From NCBI GenBank assembly GCA_964652025.1, contig CAZYZX010000006.1, positions 124,001 to 188,000 on the forward strand: DNA of 64,000 nt. The letters run 5' to 3'. The position numbers were made by a program, and so were the translations under genes. Source of the DNA: JAEXOD01 sp964652025. GTDB taxonomy: Bacteria; Bacteroidota; Ignavibacteria; Ignavibacteriales; Melioribacteraceae. The notes beneath the pieces were generated by a model, which saw only the letters and a list, made by a program, of their open reading frames with translations, was not told the origin of the DNA and made no database searches. This document shows, one piece after another, positions 1-9,528 of the stretch. The stretch's first letter is position 1, and each line of letters begins with the position of its first letter.

Positions 1-603
1 TTTGGTAATCCTGGGGCAGATAATAAACGAAAATCATTTTATTCTGTTGTATGGGATTATAGGGAGTATTTTAGATTTTGGTATGATAACTCTTTTGTAA
101 TAAGATTATCTGGTGGATATAGTGGTGGAGCAAACCCACAAAGATTTTTTATTGGTGGTACAGAAAATTGGATAAATCGTCAATTTAGCACTCAAGAAGT
201 GCCAATAAATAATGCTAGCGATTTTGCATTTTTAACACCGGCATTACCACTACGTGGATATAATTATGCTGAGCAAATAGGCACAAAATATAGCTTACTA
301 AACTTAGAGCTTAGGATGCCCTTGATTAGATATTTAGTAACAGGTCCGTTACCAATATTATTTCAAAATATTTTGGGTGGTGCTTTTGTTGATATTGGAA
401 GTGCTTGGAGCGATAATAAGACACTTAAATTTTTCGAAAAAAATGAAAATAATAATACGGTTACAAAAGATTTGTTAATTGGTACCGGTTATGGAATAAG
501 ACTTAATTTTATATTATTATGGCGTATAGATTGTGCATGGGCTTTTGACGGTCAACATTTTTCACGTCCAAGATATTACCTTTCTATGGGATTAGATTTT
601 TAG
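1..603 (+). CDS. C-terminal part of an outer-membrane beta-barrel protein (Omp85/surface-antigen-like), 5' truncated by the window
   Basis: The reading frame is open from base 1 to a TAG at 601-603, giving about 200 residues with no visible true start, so the gene begins outside the window. The sequence alternates aromatic and polar residues as in beta strands. It has a GGTENW segment, an LRGY motif resembling the conserved (V/L)RG(F/Y) loop of Omp85 barrels, and ends in Phe (MGLDF), typical of outer-membrane barrel C-termini. In Bacteroidota-like genomes such barrels often follow a beta-propeller domain, but the upstream part is not visible. Its likely location is the outer membrane. Substrate or partner cannot be told. 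A strong terminator follows directly. Confidence 0.65.
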   Translation, partial: FGNPGADNKRKSFYSVVWDYREYFRFWYDNSFVIRLSGGYSGGANPQRFFIGGTENWINRQFSTQEVPINNASDFAFLTPALPLRGYNYAEQIGTKYSLLNLELRMPLIRYLVTGPLPILFQNILGGAFVDIGSAWSDNKTLKFFEKNENNNTVTKDLLIGTGYGIRLNFILLWRIDCAWAFDGQHFSRPRYYLSMGLDF

Positions 604-604
604 T

Positions 605-640
605 ATCGAAGAGGGAAACCCTCTTCGATTTATTTATTAT
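605..640 (+). terminator. Rho-independent terminator after the barrel gene
   Basis: An 11-bp perfect inverted repeat (605-615 with 619-629, GGG-AAA-CCC at the apex) is followed by a T-rich stretch. It lies two bases after the stop codon of the upstream gene. Confidence 0.85.
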
Positions 641-700
641 TCCTCTTTTTTTTATTAATTATTTTTATTAATTTTAATAAATATTTTAAGTAAATTAAAT

Positions 701-2320
701 ATGAATTTTTTAATTCGTTTTTTTAAAAAAGGGGAAATTAATAGGTTATTAAAGGAAGGTAATTCTTTATTAGAGCAAAAAGAATATGAAAGTTCTTTAG
801 CATTATATAATAAAGTATTAACTTACGATAATAAAAATTTATGTGCTTTGTACGGTAGTGCAAAGTGTTATTATTATATTAAAGATTATAACAAAGCCCA
901 AACCTTGTTTTTAGAGGTTGAAAAAAATCCACAAAACACTTTTTTTGAAAGTTATTACTATTTATATCAAATTGAGATAAATTTAGGTAAAGAAGAAAGT
1001 GCTATATACTATTTAACAAAATACATAGATAAAGGGAAAAATAAGGCATTAGCTTATAAGTTAAGGGCAGAATTAAACTTTAAAAAACAAAAATATTATG
1101 ATGTTATAGATGATTGTGAAAAATCTTTAAGTATCTTGCCCGATGATTTAGATGTATTTAAATTAATGATTAAAAGCAGAATTTATACAGAACAGTTAAA
1201 AAAAGCCTTAATAGATGTAAATAAAGCATTAGAAAACAAAGGAAATAGCCCAGATTTATTAACAATACGTAGTTATTTAAGGTATTTAAATAGAAATTAT
1301 TCTGATGCATTAAATGATGTAAAACTTGCAATATCATTAAATAATGTTTATTCAGAGGCATATTACACTTTAGCTTTAATACAAAAAAAAGTTAATCAAC
1401 AAAGCGAAGCATTAAATAATCTAACAACATCAATTGAGCTTAATGATAGTTACCCTGAAGCTTATATTGAAAGAGCAGAGCTTTATGCAGAACTTGATAA
1501 ACCGGATGAAGCATTAGAAGATTATAAACAAGTGTTAAAATATTACCCAAATAATCCAATTTACCATTGTAAATGTGGTAGTATGCAACTAAAACTTTAT
1601 GATTTTGGTGCTGCAAAAGAACATTTTGAAAAAGCAATAGAGTTAGATCCAACAAATGTTAATTATTATTATAATTTAAGTAAAGCGCTAAATGGATTAA
1701 AGAAATACAAGGAACAGTTAAAAGTTTTATTAAAAGCTTTAGAAATTAATCCACAGCACGAGGATTGTTTATTGGATTTGGGAATATTGTATTACAGCGG
1801 TAAAGAATACCAAAACGCTTTAAAGACACTTGATAAATTAATATCTATAAATTCCGAAAATAGAAGGGGTTATTATTACAGGGCAAAGGTTAAGGAACAA
1901 TTGGCAGATAATTATGGGGCAAATTCTGATTATACAATTGCGTTATTAGATCAAACATTTGTTGATGCATGGGTAGATAGAGCAAAGTTAAAAATATCTA
2001 GACAAGACTATCATGGCGGTGTGTTAGATTTATCTAAAGCAATTGCATTAAGACCTATGAACGGAACATTTTATTTGATGAGGGGTAAAGCACAAGTTAA
2101 GTTAGAAAAGTTAGCTGAAGCTTTAGATGATTTTACAAAAGCTATAGAGATATTACCAGCAAATGTGGAAGCTTACTATTTTAGAGGTTTTATTAATTAC
2201 GATTTAAGGCGCTTTAAGGAAGCATTAAATGATTGGCAAAAAGCTATTTCACTAAAGCCGGAATTGATTGATAAATTATCTGATAAGATTGAAAAAACAA
2301 AACTTAAGATAGGTGTTTAA
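701..2320 (+). CDS. Tetratricopeptide-repeat protein
   Basis: A 539-residue protein made almost entirely of helical repeats of about 34 residues. TPR signatures recur (A..Y...A..L...P, for example AKEHFEKAIELDPTN and ALDDFTKAIEILPAN), with about 13-15 units from residue 10 to 530. No signal peptide or transmembrane segment is evident; the N-terminus is short and basic (FFKKG), so a cytoplasmic scaffold is likely. TPR arrays mediate protein-protein contacts and the partner is unknown. It is convergent with, and exactly abuts, the stop codon of the next minus-strand gene. The start is ATG in an A/T-rich leader without a clear Shine-Dalgarno sequence. Confidence 0.85.
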   Translation: MNFLIRFFKKGEINRLLKEGNSLLEQKEYESSLALYNKVLTYDNKNLCALYGSAKCYYYIKDYNKAQTLFLEVEKNPQNTFFESYYYLYQIEINLGKEESAIYYLTKYIDKGKNKALAYKLRAELNFKKQKYYDVIDDCEKSLSILPDDLDVFKLMIKSRIYTEQLKKALIDVNKALENKGNSPDLLTIRSYLRYLNRNYSDALNDVKLAISLNNVYSEAYYTLALIQKKVNQQSEALNNLTTSIELNDSYPEAYIERAELYAELDKPDEALEDYKQVLKYYPNNPIYHCKCGSMQLKLYDFGAAKEHFEKAIELDPTNVNYYYNLSKALNGLKKYKEQLKVLLKALEINPQHEDCLLDLGILYYSGKEYQNALKTLDKLISINSENRRGYYYRAKVKEQLADNYGANSDYTIALLDQTFVDAWVDRAKLKISRQDYHGGVLDLSKAIALRPMNGTFYLMRGKAQVKLEKLAEALDDFTKAIEILPANVEAYYFRGFINYDLRRFKEALNDWQKAISLKPELIDKLSDKIEKTKLKIGV

Positions 2321-2965
2321 TTATTTACCTTTAGTTGGTATTTTGGGGCTAAAAAAATCATCTTCATCTTCGTCAGTATAGCGATTTAGTATATCATCAC
2401 TTTTATTTTTATCAATTTTTTCATTTTTATTTTCTTTAATAGTAAAGCCACTAACTGGTCTACTATAAGATTTTGTGCTTAGGTCTTCTTCATCATTCGT
2501 TGTGTTTAGAACTTGAAAACGACTAGATTTATTAGATTCTTTCTTTCGCTCGTCTTCTCTGCTATCCTTAGAACGAGATTGAATATTGTTTTTAGATGTA
2601 TGTTTATCTTTATTTGATTTACGTTCTTGTTCTTCTTTACGTTTCTTTTCTTTTTGTCGTTCTTTTTGATTTGCTTTTTCTTTTTGTCGTTCTTTTAATT
2701 TTTCTTGCTCTTTTTGTCTAATTTCTTCTAAAGATAAAGGTTTTGAAGTATCCTGATCTTTAGATTTTTCATTGGTATTAGTTTTACTTGCTGTTTTTAT
2801 TGCTAATTTTGGGGTTGCTGGTTTTTCTTCTGTTTTTTGATAAGGTTCAAGTTCACCGCTTTTTTTCTTTTTAATTTTAAAGCTAATATAGGATACAGTC
2901 AAAATGATTATCATTAAGACAACAAAAAATTGTAATGTGGTAAATATTGCGTCCTTTAATTCCAT
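2321..2965 (-). CDS. Membrane-anchored, highly charged hypothetical protein
   Basis: A 214-residue protein with one predicted transmembrane helix at about residues 10-31 (LQFFVVLMIIILTVSYISF), followed by a basic stop-transfer segment (KIKKKK). The rest is a long Lys/Glu/Arg/Gln-rich stretch (about 80-150) with heptad-like charge patterning suggesting a coiled coil or single alpha helix, then a Ser/Asp-rich tail. I do not recognise a family. The topology suggests a short extracytoplasmic N-terminus and a cytoplasmic charged tail. It lies downstream of recQ on the same strand, 65 bases away, with no evident functional link. Confidence 0.6.
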   Translation of the reverse strand: MELKDAIFTTLQFFVVLMIIILTVSYISFKIKKKKSGELEPYQKTEEKPATPKLAIKTASKTNTNEKSKDQDTSKPLSLEEIRQKEQEKLKERQKEKANQKERQKEKKRKEEQERKSNKDKHTSKNNIQSRSKDSREDERKKESNKSSRFQVLNTTNDEEDLSTKSYSRPVSGFTIKENKNEKIDKNKSDDILNRYTDEDEDDFFSPKIPTKGK

Positions 2966-3030
2966 TTAGCTTTAAGATTTTTAATTTACAATTATAATAA
3001 AATTATTTAATAATTGCTATTATATTAAAA

Positions 3031-5634
3031 TTAATTTTTAATATTTTTGATTTTAGCTACAGCAATTCTTATTTGATAAACAGATAAATTATTTACTATT
3101 TTTTTTAATTCTTTAATTTCTGTTAATCCAGAGTTATATAAATTTTTTACTTTGTCAAAATCTTTATCATCAATTATTAGGTTTATATCTGTATCGGGTT
3201 CGTATTCTAAAATACTTTCTATTTGTAAAGCAATAATAGATTCATGTGTTTTCAATAAATCTGCTATTTTACCTAAATTATACCCTTTTTTAAGTAATTT
3301 ATATGTGCTTAATATATTTTTAGGTAAATTTATATTTAAGCTATTAGAATTAGTTTCTATGTGTTTATCTTGGATAAAATTTTTAATTGCATTTATAAAA
3401 TCATTACCAACCTTATTGAACATAATTTTATTAAAGCCATTTATATTAAGCAGTTGTTCGGGAGAAGTAGGTTTAATTATAGATATTTCTCTAAGTACGT
3501 TATCTGGGCAAACAAGACTTGCTGTTTGTGAATATTTTGCAGCAGCATCTTTTCTAATTTGTCTTAGAATATTATAAAGCTCTACATTTAGTTCGTAGTT
3601 TTCTGGTTCTTGATTAATATTATTAGAGTTCACATCAGTAAATTTAGTAAAAAGGTCTGTTCCTAAATCAGTTAGGACTAATAAACCATTAACATTTTTT
3701 ACTAATTTTTTATCTATAAGAGAAGATAAACTACTTTCTATTTCATTTTTAGAGAAGTGCCTACAAGAACCAAAAGTTGATAGGTTTTTAAATCTATCGG
3801 ATTTTGTATTTCCTGTTAAAACAGAATAAAGATTTCTAATTCTAATTCTTTGTAAAGACTCATGAATTGTTGTTAAAATATTTTCTTCTACAAAATCAGT
3901 AGATGCAAATCTATTATTGTAATTTATATTACAATTATCACATTTACCACATTTAAAATTATTATTTGTTTGACCAAAATAATTTAGTATAAAACTAAAT
4001 CTACATTTATCGGTGTAAACGTAGTTTACCATTTCATTAATTTTATTTAGAGCTTCATTTTTTTGAGCTTCAATTTCAGAAAAGTCCAATTGTAATAGTT
4101 TAGTATCAAGTCTGGGTTGCTCTAAAAATACTAATGGATTAAGTACGGGAGGGATATACTCAATAATTCCAAATGAATTTAATTTTTGTAAACTATCTTC
4201 AATGTCTTCTATTTTAATGTTGTATTTTGAAGCTAAAATCGAAAGGTCGATTTTTTGCAGATTATTAAACAATTTATTCCCAAATTCTCTTAGTAAAAGT
4301 AAAATTGTATCCTTTAGTTTATTGTTAGCAATTTTATCTACATATATGCGTAAATTATCTAAGTTAAATAAAAATTTAACTAAGTGTTTTGTTTGATATT
4401 GATTATATAATCTTAAATACTTAGCTTTAACTAAAATATTTATAATTGAATAAATTAAGTTAGAACTAAAATCTGCCGAGTTTAATATTTTATAAAAGTT
4501 TTTATCTAAAGGAATGCCCGAATCCGGTTTATTACCTAATGCAACTTTACCATAATTACAAATAGCGTTATAAACGGCAGCAATTTGTTCTTTAGTAGGG
4601 AAAGAGTTAAGTTGAATGAATTCTACAGTTTCACGCTCGTTTTTTTCAAATAACAAATAAATATAAGAGTTTAGCCCATCTCTGCCGGCACGCCCAATTT
4701 CTTGGTAATAATTTTCAATAGAAGATGAAATATTATAATGAATAACTAATCTTACGTTATTTTTATCAATACCCATTCCAAATGCAGTGGTAGCGCAAAT
4801 AACATCTATATTTCCTTTAATAAAATCGTCTTGTATAACTTTTCTAATATTATTATCTAAGCCTGCGTGGTAAAACTCTGCTTTAATTCCATTAAACTTA
4901 AGGAATTGAGTTATCTCTTCAACATTTTTTCTTGTTGCAGCGTAAATAATAGCTGTTCCATCATGTTTTTTAATAAGTTCTAAAGTTTTATATTTTTTTT
5001 GATTAGTACGGATTACATTAAGTATAAGGTTAGGTCGTTCAAATCCAGAAATAAAGATTTTAGGATTATTAAGCCCTAGTTGGGTAATAATATCCTCTCT
5101 TACTTTAGGGGTTGCAGTAGCAGTAAATGCTGCTACGCTTTTAAAGGGCAAATATTCTTTAAATTCTTTTATTTTTTTATAATTAGGTCTAAAATTATTT
5201 CCCCATTCACTAATGCAATGAGCTTCATCTACAAATAAATATTCTAAATTAAGCTTAGAAATTCTTTCAACAAATAGCGAGTTTTCTAATCGTTCTGGTG
5301 CTAAATATAACAGTTTAATAATACCTGAATATATATCATTAAAAGTTTTTTCTATTTCCTTATATTCTAAAGTGCTATTAATAAAAGCAGCAACAGTGGT
5401 ATTTTTATTTAATGCATCAACTTGATCTTTCATTAAAGCAATAAGAGGAGAAATTACAATAGATAATCCACTTTTACATAAAGCGGGAACCTGAAAGCAT
5501 AAAGATTTACCGGCACCAGTGGGCAAAATAGCTAAAACATCTTGGTTTTGTAAAATTGTAGTAATAATTTCTTCTTGGTTATTTCTAAAACTATCGAAGC
5601 CAAAAAAATTTTTTAATATATCAAAATGGGTCAT
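3031..5634 (-). CDS. recQ: ATP-dependent DNA helicase RecQ with C-terminal extension
   Basis: An 867-residue superfamily 2 helicase that unwinds DNA 3'->5' in recombination and repair. Motif 0 is F16-R17..Q20, Walker A is TGAGKS with K43, and the DEAH box is at 136-139 followed by CISEWG. The C-terminal helicase lobe contains the Q..GRAGRDG motif. A RecQ-type zinc site (C..., CGKCDNC, about 541-567) and winged helix follow, then an HRDC-like domain (about 678-753). A further ~115 residues contain a helix-turn-helix-like segment (KKGYNLGKIADLL). E. coli RecQ is about 609 residues, so this protein is long for the family. The start ATG follows an AT-rich leader. Confidence 0.93.
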   Translation of the reverse strand: MTHFDILKNFFGFDSFRNNQEEIITTILQNQDVLAILPTGAGKSLCFQVPALCKSGLSIVISPLIALMKDQVDALNKNTTVAAFINSTLEYKEIEKTFNDIYSGIIKLLYLAPERLENSLFVERISKLNLEYLFVDEAHCISEWGNNFRPNYKKIKEFKEYLPFKSVAAFTATATPKVREDIITQLGLNNPKIFISGFERPNLILNVIRTNQKKYKTLELIKKHDGTAIIYAATRKNVEEITQFLKFNGIKAEFYHAGLDNNIRKVIQDDFIKGNIDVICATTAFGMGIDKNNVRLVIHYNISSSIENYYQEIGRAGRDGLNSYIYLLFEKNERETVEFIQLNSFPTKEQIAAVYNAICNYGKVALGNKPDSGIPLDKNFYKILNSADFSSNLIYSIINILVKAKYLRLYNQYQTKHLVKFLFNLDNLRIYVDKIANNKLKDTILLLLREFGNKLFNNLQKIDLSILASKYNIKIEDIEDSLQKLNSFGIIEYIPPVLNPLVFLEQPRLDTKLLQLDFSEIEAQKNEALNKINEMVNYVYTDKCRFSFILNYFGQTNNNFKCGKCDNCNINYNNRFASTDFVEENILTTIHESLQRIRIRNLYSVLTGNTKSDRFKNLSTFGSCRHFSKNEIESSLSSLIDKKLVKNVNGLLVLTDLGTDLFTKFTDVNSNNINQEPENYELNVELYNILRQIRKDAAAKYSQTASLVCPDNVLREISIIKPTSPEQLLNINGFNKIMFNKVGNDFINAIKNFIQDKHIETNSNSLNINLPKNILSTYKLLKKGYNLGKIADLLKTHESIIALQIESILEYEPDTDINLIIDDKDFDKVKNLYNSGLTEIKELKKIVNNLSVYQIRIAVAKIKNIKN

Positions 5635-5819
5635 AATAAAATAAATTAATGTATTTAAAAATAATAAACTATATGATAATTTTTTATTTTAAAAATTCTC
5701 AAATATAATATTTTTATTAATTATGATAATATTATTAAAAGTATAAGATTGTAACTTATTAAAAAATAATAAAATAATAATGGTACAATTATTGATTAAA
5801 AATAAAAAAATGTTTATAT

Positions 5820-5841
5820 TTTAAGACAAAAATATCTTAAA
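5820..5841. promoter_or_regulatory. Inverted repeat upstream of the hydroxyacyl-CoA dehydrogenase gene (possible operator)
   Basis: TTTAAGA and TCTTAAA form a perfect 7-bp inverted repeat separated by 8 bases. It ends 18 bases before the ATG at 5860, within the leader of the dehydrogenase-acetate kinase pair. It could be an operator or a weak mRNA hairpin. In DNA this AT-rich a chance palindrome is quite possible. Confidence 0.25.
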
Positions 5842-5859
5842 TTTTAATAAAGGTAAAAA

Positions 5860-6804
5860 ATGGCTGATGAAAAAATAGTAGTAGCAAAGTTAGAAGACTT
5901 GCTAATGGAAAAAAAGCAACCAGAAGAAAGTGAAAGAATTGAAAAAGTTGCAATAGTTGGTGCAGGAGTAATGGGGCAGGGGATTGCGCAAACAATTTCT
6001 GCAGCAGGAGTGGATGTTTTAATAATTGAAAAGGATGAGCATGGAATTGAAAGGGCAAAAGAAGGATTAAAGGTTACGATGGAACGCGAAATTGCTAGAT
6101 GGGCGATGACAAAAAGTGAAATGAAATCTATATTAAGTAGGATGACTTGGTCTACGGATGTTGAAGATGTAAAAGATTGTGATATTATTATCGAAGCAGT
6201 TGAGGAAAATTTAGAATTAAAACGTAGTTTATTTAAAAGATTTGATGAAATAGCAAAAGAAGAGACAATTTTTGTATCTAATACGTCTACATTAAGTTTA
6301 TCTAAAATTGCAGAAATTACAAACAGGCAAGATAGAGTAATCGGGATGCATTTTCTAAATCCGGTTCCAAAAGTTGCATTGGTGGAATTGATACGAACAA
6401 TTGAGACTAGTGATAAAACGATAGAAATAGCAAAGCATTTTGCCCAAAAAATTGGTAAAACAGCTGTAGAAGTATATGAATATCCTGGTTATGTAACAAC
6501 AAGAGCAATAGTTCCATTATTAAATGAAGCAATGCATATATTGTTAGAAGGATTGGCAAGTGCAAAAGATATTGATACAGCATTAAAACTTGGTTATAAT
6601 TTTCAAACCGGTCCATTAGAAATGGCAGATGCGATGGGATTAGATGAAGTGTTAACATGGATGGAACAATTATGGGCTGTATTAGGTGAACCAAGATATA
6701 GACCATGCCCAATATTAAGAAAGTTAGTTCGTGAGAAAAAACTTGGCAAGAAAACGGGTGAAGGATTTTACAAATATGACCATAATGGTAAAATAATATC
6801 TTAA
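5860..6804 (+). CDS. hbd: 3-hydroxyacyl-CoA (3-hydroxybutyryl-CoA) dehydrogenase
   Basis: A 314-residue NAD(P)-dependent enzyme that interconverts 3-hydroxyacyl-CoA and 3-oxoacyl-CoA in fatty-acid or butyrate-type metabolism. The Rossmann motif is G34-A-G36-V-M-G39, the NTSTLS segment follows, and the catalytic-loop His is H164 in GMHFLNPVP. The C-terminal helical dimerisation domain includes GPLEMADAMGLD and ends with the family's GEGFYKY. About 28 residues precede the usual N-terminus, a short acidic extension. The start ATG follows AAAGGTAAAAA. Acetate kinase starts 20 bases downstream and is probably co-transcribed. Exact chain-length specificity cannot be inferred. Confidence 0.9.
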   Translation: MADEKIVVAKLEDLLMEKKQPEESERIEKVAIVGAGVMGQGIAQTISAAGVDVLIIEKDEHGIERAKEGLKVTMEREIARWAMTKSEMKSILSRMTWSTDVEDVKDCDIIIEAVEENLELKRSLFKRFDEIAKEETIFVSNTSTLSLSKIAEITNRQDRVIGMHFLNPVPKVALVELIRTIETSDKTIEIAKHFAQKIGKTAVEVYEYPGYVTTRAIVPLLNEAMHILLEGLASAKDIDTALKLGYNFQTGPLEMADAMGLDEVLTWMEQLWAVLGEPRYRPCPILRKLVREKKLGKKTGEGFYKYDHNGKIIS

Positions 6805-6824
6805 TTATTTATTATGAGGAAAAA

Positions 6825-8042
6825 ATGAAAATTTTAGTATTAAATTGCGGAAGTTCATCAATAAAATATCAATTAATAGATACAGAAAACGAAATTGTAA
6901 TGGCAAAAGGGTTAGTAGAACGTATTGGAATGAGCAGTGCTGTTTTAACTCACACCCCACATGGTAAAGAAAAAGTTAGAATAGTTGGTGAAATATTAGA
7001 CCATACAATAGCTATTGAATATGTAATTGCAGTTTTAATGAGCCCTACACATGGTGTATTAAAAGATAAAAGCGAAATTGATGCTGTAGGTCATAGAGTA
7101 GTACATGGTGGAGAAACTTTTAGTGGTTCTGTTTTAATTACAGATAGAGTAGTAAAGGCATTAGTAGATAATATAGAATTAGCTCCACTTCATAACCCAC
7201 CAAATATTAAAGGTATAGAAGCAGCCAAAGCACATTTACCAAATACTCCACAGTGCGGTGTTTTTGACACTTCATTCCATAGCACAATGCCCGAACATGC
7301 ATATTTGTATGGTATACCTTATGAATTATATAAGCGTTATAAAATAAGAAAATATGGATTTCATGGTACATCGCATCGCTATGTTGCACAAAAGGCAGCA
7401 TTAATGTTAGGTAAACCAATAGAAGAATTAAAACTAATAACAGCACACTTAGGTAATGGTAGTAGTATGGCAGCAATAGATGGTGGAAAATCTATTGATA
7501 CCACAATGGGATTTACACCACTTGAAGGTTTAATAATGGGCACACGTTGTGGTGATATGGATCCTTCTGTAATTTTATATATAATGAGTAAAGAAGGATT
7601 AAATATGAGTGAAGCAAACACTTTAATGAACAAGCATAGCGGACTAATAGGTTTAAGTGGTGATAGTAGTGATATGCGAGAAATTGAAAGCGGAGTTATG
7701 GAAGGTGATAAACGTGCAAAACGAGCTTTTGATGCATTTACATATAGAATTAAAAAATATGTAGGTTCTTATATAGCTGCTCTTGGTGGTTGCGATGCTT
7801 TAGTATTTACAGGTGGTATTGGGGAAAATTCTCCAATGGTACGTAATGCGGTTTGCAGCAATATGGAGTTTTTAGGTATTAAATTAGACCAAGAAAAGAA
7901 CCTAAATGTAAAAGGTGAATGTGCTGTTTCTGCAGATGATAGTAAGGTTAAAGTGCTAAGAATACCTACAAATGAAGAGCTTGTTATTGCTTTAGATACA
8001 GAGAAAATAGTGAAAGAACAACTTTTAACTAATGGTAACTAA
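6825..8042 (+). CDS. ackA: Acetate kinase
   Basis: A 405-residue ASKHA-fold kinase that interconverts acetate + ATP and acetyl phosphate + ADP. It has the N-terminal phosphate-binding NCGSSSIKY, then GHRVVHGG, FDTSFH, the HLGNGSS loop, TPLEG and the C-terminal FTGGIGENS, all family hallmarks. Its length matches acetate kinases (about 400) rather than butyrate kinases (about 355). The RBS is GAGGAAAAA. No phosphotransacetylase gene lies in the window. The pairing with an acyl-CoA dehydrogenase gene suggests ATP recovery from acyl-CoA breakdown, which is inference. A terminator follows. Confidence 0.95.
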   Translation: MKILVLNCGSSSIKYQLIDTENEIVMAKGLVERIGMSSAVLTHTPHGKEKVRIVGEILDHTIAIEYVIAVLMSPTHGVLKDKSEIDAVGHRVVHGGETFSGSVLITDRVVKALVDNIELAPLHNPPNIKGIEAAKAHLPNTPQCGVFDTSFHSTMPEHAYLYGIPYELYKRYKIRKYGFHGTSHRYVAQKAALMLGKPIEELKLITAHLGNGSSMAAIDGGKSIDTTMGFTPLEGLIMGTRCGDMDPSVILYIMSKEGLNMSEANTLMNKHSGLIGLSGDSSDMREIESGVMEGDKRAKRAFDAFTYRIKKYVGSYIAALGGCDALVFTGGIGENSPMVRNAVCSNMEFLGIKLDQEKNLNVKGECAVSADDSKVKVLRIPTNEELVIALDTEKIVKEQLLTNGN

Positions 8043-8082
8043 GGTTGAAAGTTTTTAAGAATTTTGTTATATTTAAAATCTT

Positions 8083-8114
8083 AAATCCCGCTTTTAAGTG
8101 CGGGATTTTTGTTT
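8083..8114 (+). terminator. Rho-independent terminator after ackA
   Basis: AAATCCCGC (8083-8091) pairs with GCGGGATTT (8100-8108) around an 8-base loop and is followed by a T-rich run. It sits about 40 bases after the ackA stop and 18 bases before the next start. Confidence 0.9.
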
Positions 8115-8131
8115 TATTATGGAGTTAAAAA

Positions 8132-8728
8132 ATGAGTTTTAGTTACGACCAGCTACTATTGGTATTTATCCCTTTATTTGTTTCTATAGATATAATAGGA
8201 ACAAGCCCTATATTTTTAGGTTTTACACAAGGTATTAGCGATAAGCATAAAAAAACATTAATAATTCAAGCACTACTTACAGCATTTATTGTTGCTTTAA
8301 TTTTTTTATTTTCTGGTAAAGTAATATTAAGGTTTTTAGGAATAACTATTAATGATTTTAGAATAGCTGGTGGTTTAATACTTTTAATTTTAAGTATCAA
8401 TGATATTTTAAGTTCATCTGAAACAAGGCGAAATCCAGGTACGCATATTGGAGTAGTTCCATTAGGTATTCCTTTAATTATGGGACCAGCTGCTTTAACT
8501 ACCATATTAATTTTAGGAGATAAACACGGAATTCCTTTAACATTATTTTCAATTACTGCTAATTTCATTATAATATTTATTGTTTTAACAAATGTTAAGT
8601 TAATTACAAAAGTAATAGGAGAAGGTGGAGCAAAAGCCTTTGCAAAAGTTGCATCTTTGTTGCTTTCTGCTTATGCAATAATGATGATTAGAGAGGGAAT
8701 TATATTAGCAATAAAGGAGTTTAAATGA
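8132..8728 (+). CDS. MarC-family integral membrane protein
   Basis: A 198-residue hydrophobic protein with about six transmembrane segments. It carries MarC (UPF0056) features: an N-terminal FIPLFVSIDIIGTSPIF segment, the internal GGLILLILSI helix and the conserved PLGIPLIMGPAALTTIL motif. MarC proteins are inner-membrane proteins of unclear function; an early link to antibiotic resistance was not upheld. The RBS lies near the terminator (TATGGAG). Its last four bases overlap the start of the next gene (ATGA), so translation is probably coupled. Confidence 0.88.
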   Translation: MSFSYDQLLLVFIPLFVSIDIIGTSPIFLGFTQGISDKHKKTLIIQALLTAFIVALIFLFSGKVILRFLGITINDFRIAGGLILLILSINDILSSSETRRNPGTHIGVVPLGIPLIMGPAALTTILILGDKHGIPLTLFSITANFIIIFIVLTNVKLITKVIGEGGAKAFAKVASLLLSAYAIMMIREGIILAIKEFK

Positions 8729-9519
8729 ACTTAGAATTAAAAAATAAAAATGTATTAATAACAGCTGCAAGTAAAGGAATAGGTTTTGCAATTGCAAAAC
8801 TTTTTGCATTTGAGGGGAGCAATATTGTTATTTGTTCATCAAATAGCCAAAATGTAACAGCTGCAGTTAACCAATTAATAGAAATTACAGGTAATAAAAA
8901 TATATATGGAACTGTATGTAATTTAAACAGTAATGAAGATATTAATTATTTATTTAGTTTTGCTAAAGAAAAATTAAAAAATATTGATATTTTAGTTAAT
9001 AATTGTGGTGGACCGACACCAGGCTTTTTTGAAAATTTAACTGAAGACGATTGGGATACGTCATATAATCAAGTGCTAAAAAGTGCTACAAGGCTTACTA
9101 AACTTGTTATCTCTAACATGAAAGAGCAAAATTTTGGACGCATTATAAATATTACTTCAATTTCTGTAAAACAACCTGTAGATAATTTATTGTTATCTAA
9201 TACATTTAGAAGTGCGCTTACAGCTTTTGCAAAAACAATTAGTAATGAATTAGCACCATATAACATAACTGTTAATAACGTAGCACCAGGTTATACGTTA
9301 ACAGAAAGATTTAAACAATTACTTAAATTAAGGGCAGAAAGGGCGGGAATATCTTATGAAGAAGCTGTAAATAGTATGAGCAAAGAGATACCCGCAAAAA
9401 GGTTTGCAAACCCAGATGAAATAGCAAATTTAGTTATATTTTTAGCATCCCCTGCAGCAGCTTATATAACGGGTTCTACTATTAATGTTGATGGTGGATA
9501 TACTAAATCTACTTACTAA
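8725..9519 (+). CDS. Short-chain dehydrogenase/reductase (3-oxoacyl-ACP reductase-like)
   Basis: A 264-residue classical SDR. The cofactor motif TAASKGIG is near residue 14 (TGxxxGxG variant), followed by NNCGG (NNAG equivalent) near 92. The catalytic Ser is in the NITSISV strand. At the usual YxxxK position the sequence reads NTFRSALTAFAK, so the canonical Tyr is replaced by Phe while the distal Lys position is less clear. The C-terminus has ITGSTINVDGG, typical of FabG-like SDRs. The missing Tyr matches a divergent SDR subgroup in which activity may differ. It is coupled to marC by ATGA and followed after 9 bases by a flavoprotein gene. Confidence 0.85.
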   Translation: MNLELKNKNVLITAASKGIGFAIAKLFAFEGSNIVICSSNSQNVTAAVNQLIEITGNKNIYGTVCNLNSNEDINYLFSFAKEKLKNIDILVNNCGGPTPGFFENLTEDDWDTSYNQVLKSATRLTKLVISNMKEQNFGRIINITSISVKQPVDNLLLSNTFRSALTAFAKTISNELAPYNITVNNVAPGYTLTERFKQLLKLRAERAGISYEEAVNSMSKEIPAKRFANPDEIANLVIFLASPAAAYITGSTINVDGGYTKSTY

Positions 9520-9528
9520 TGGCAATTT

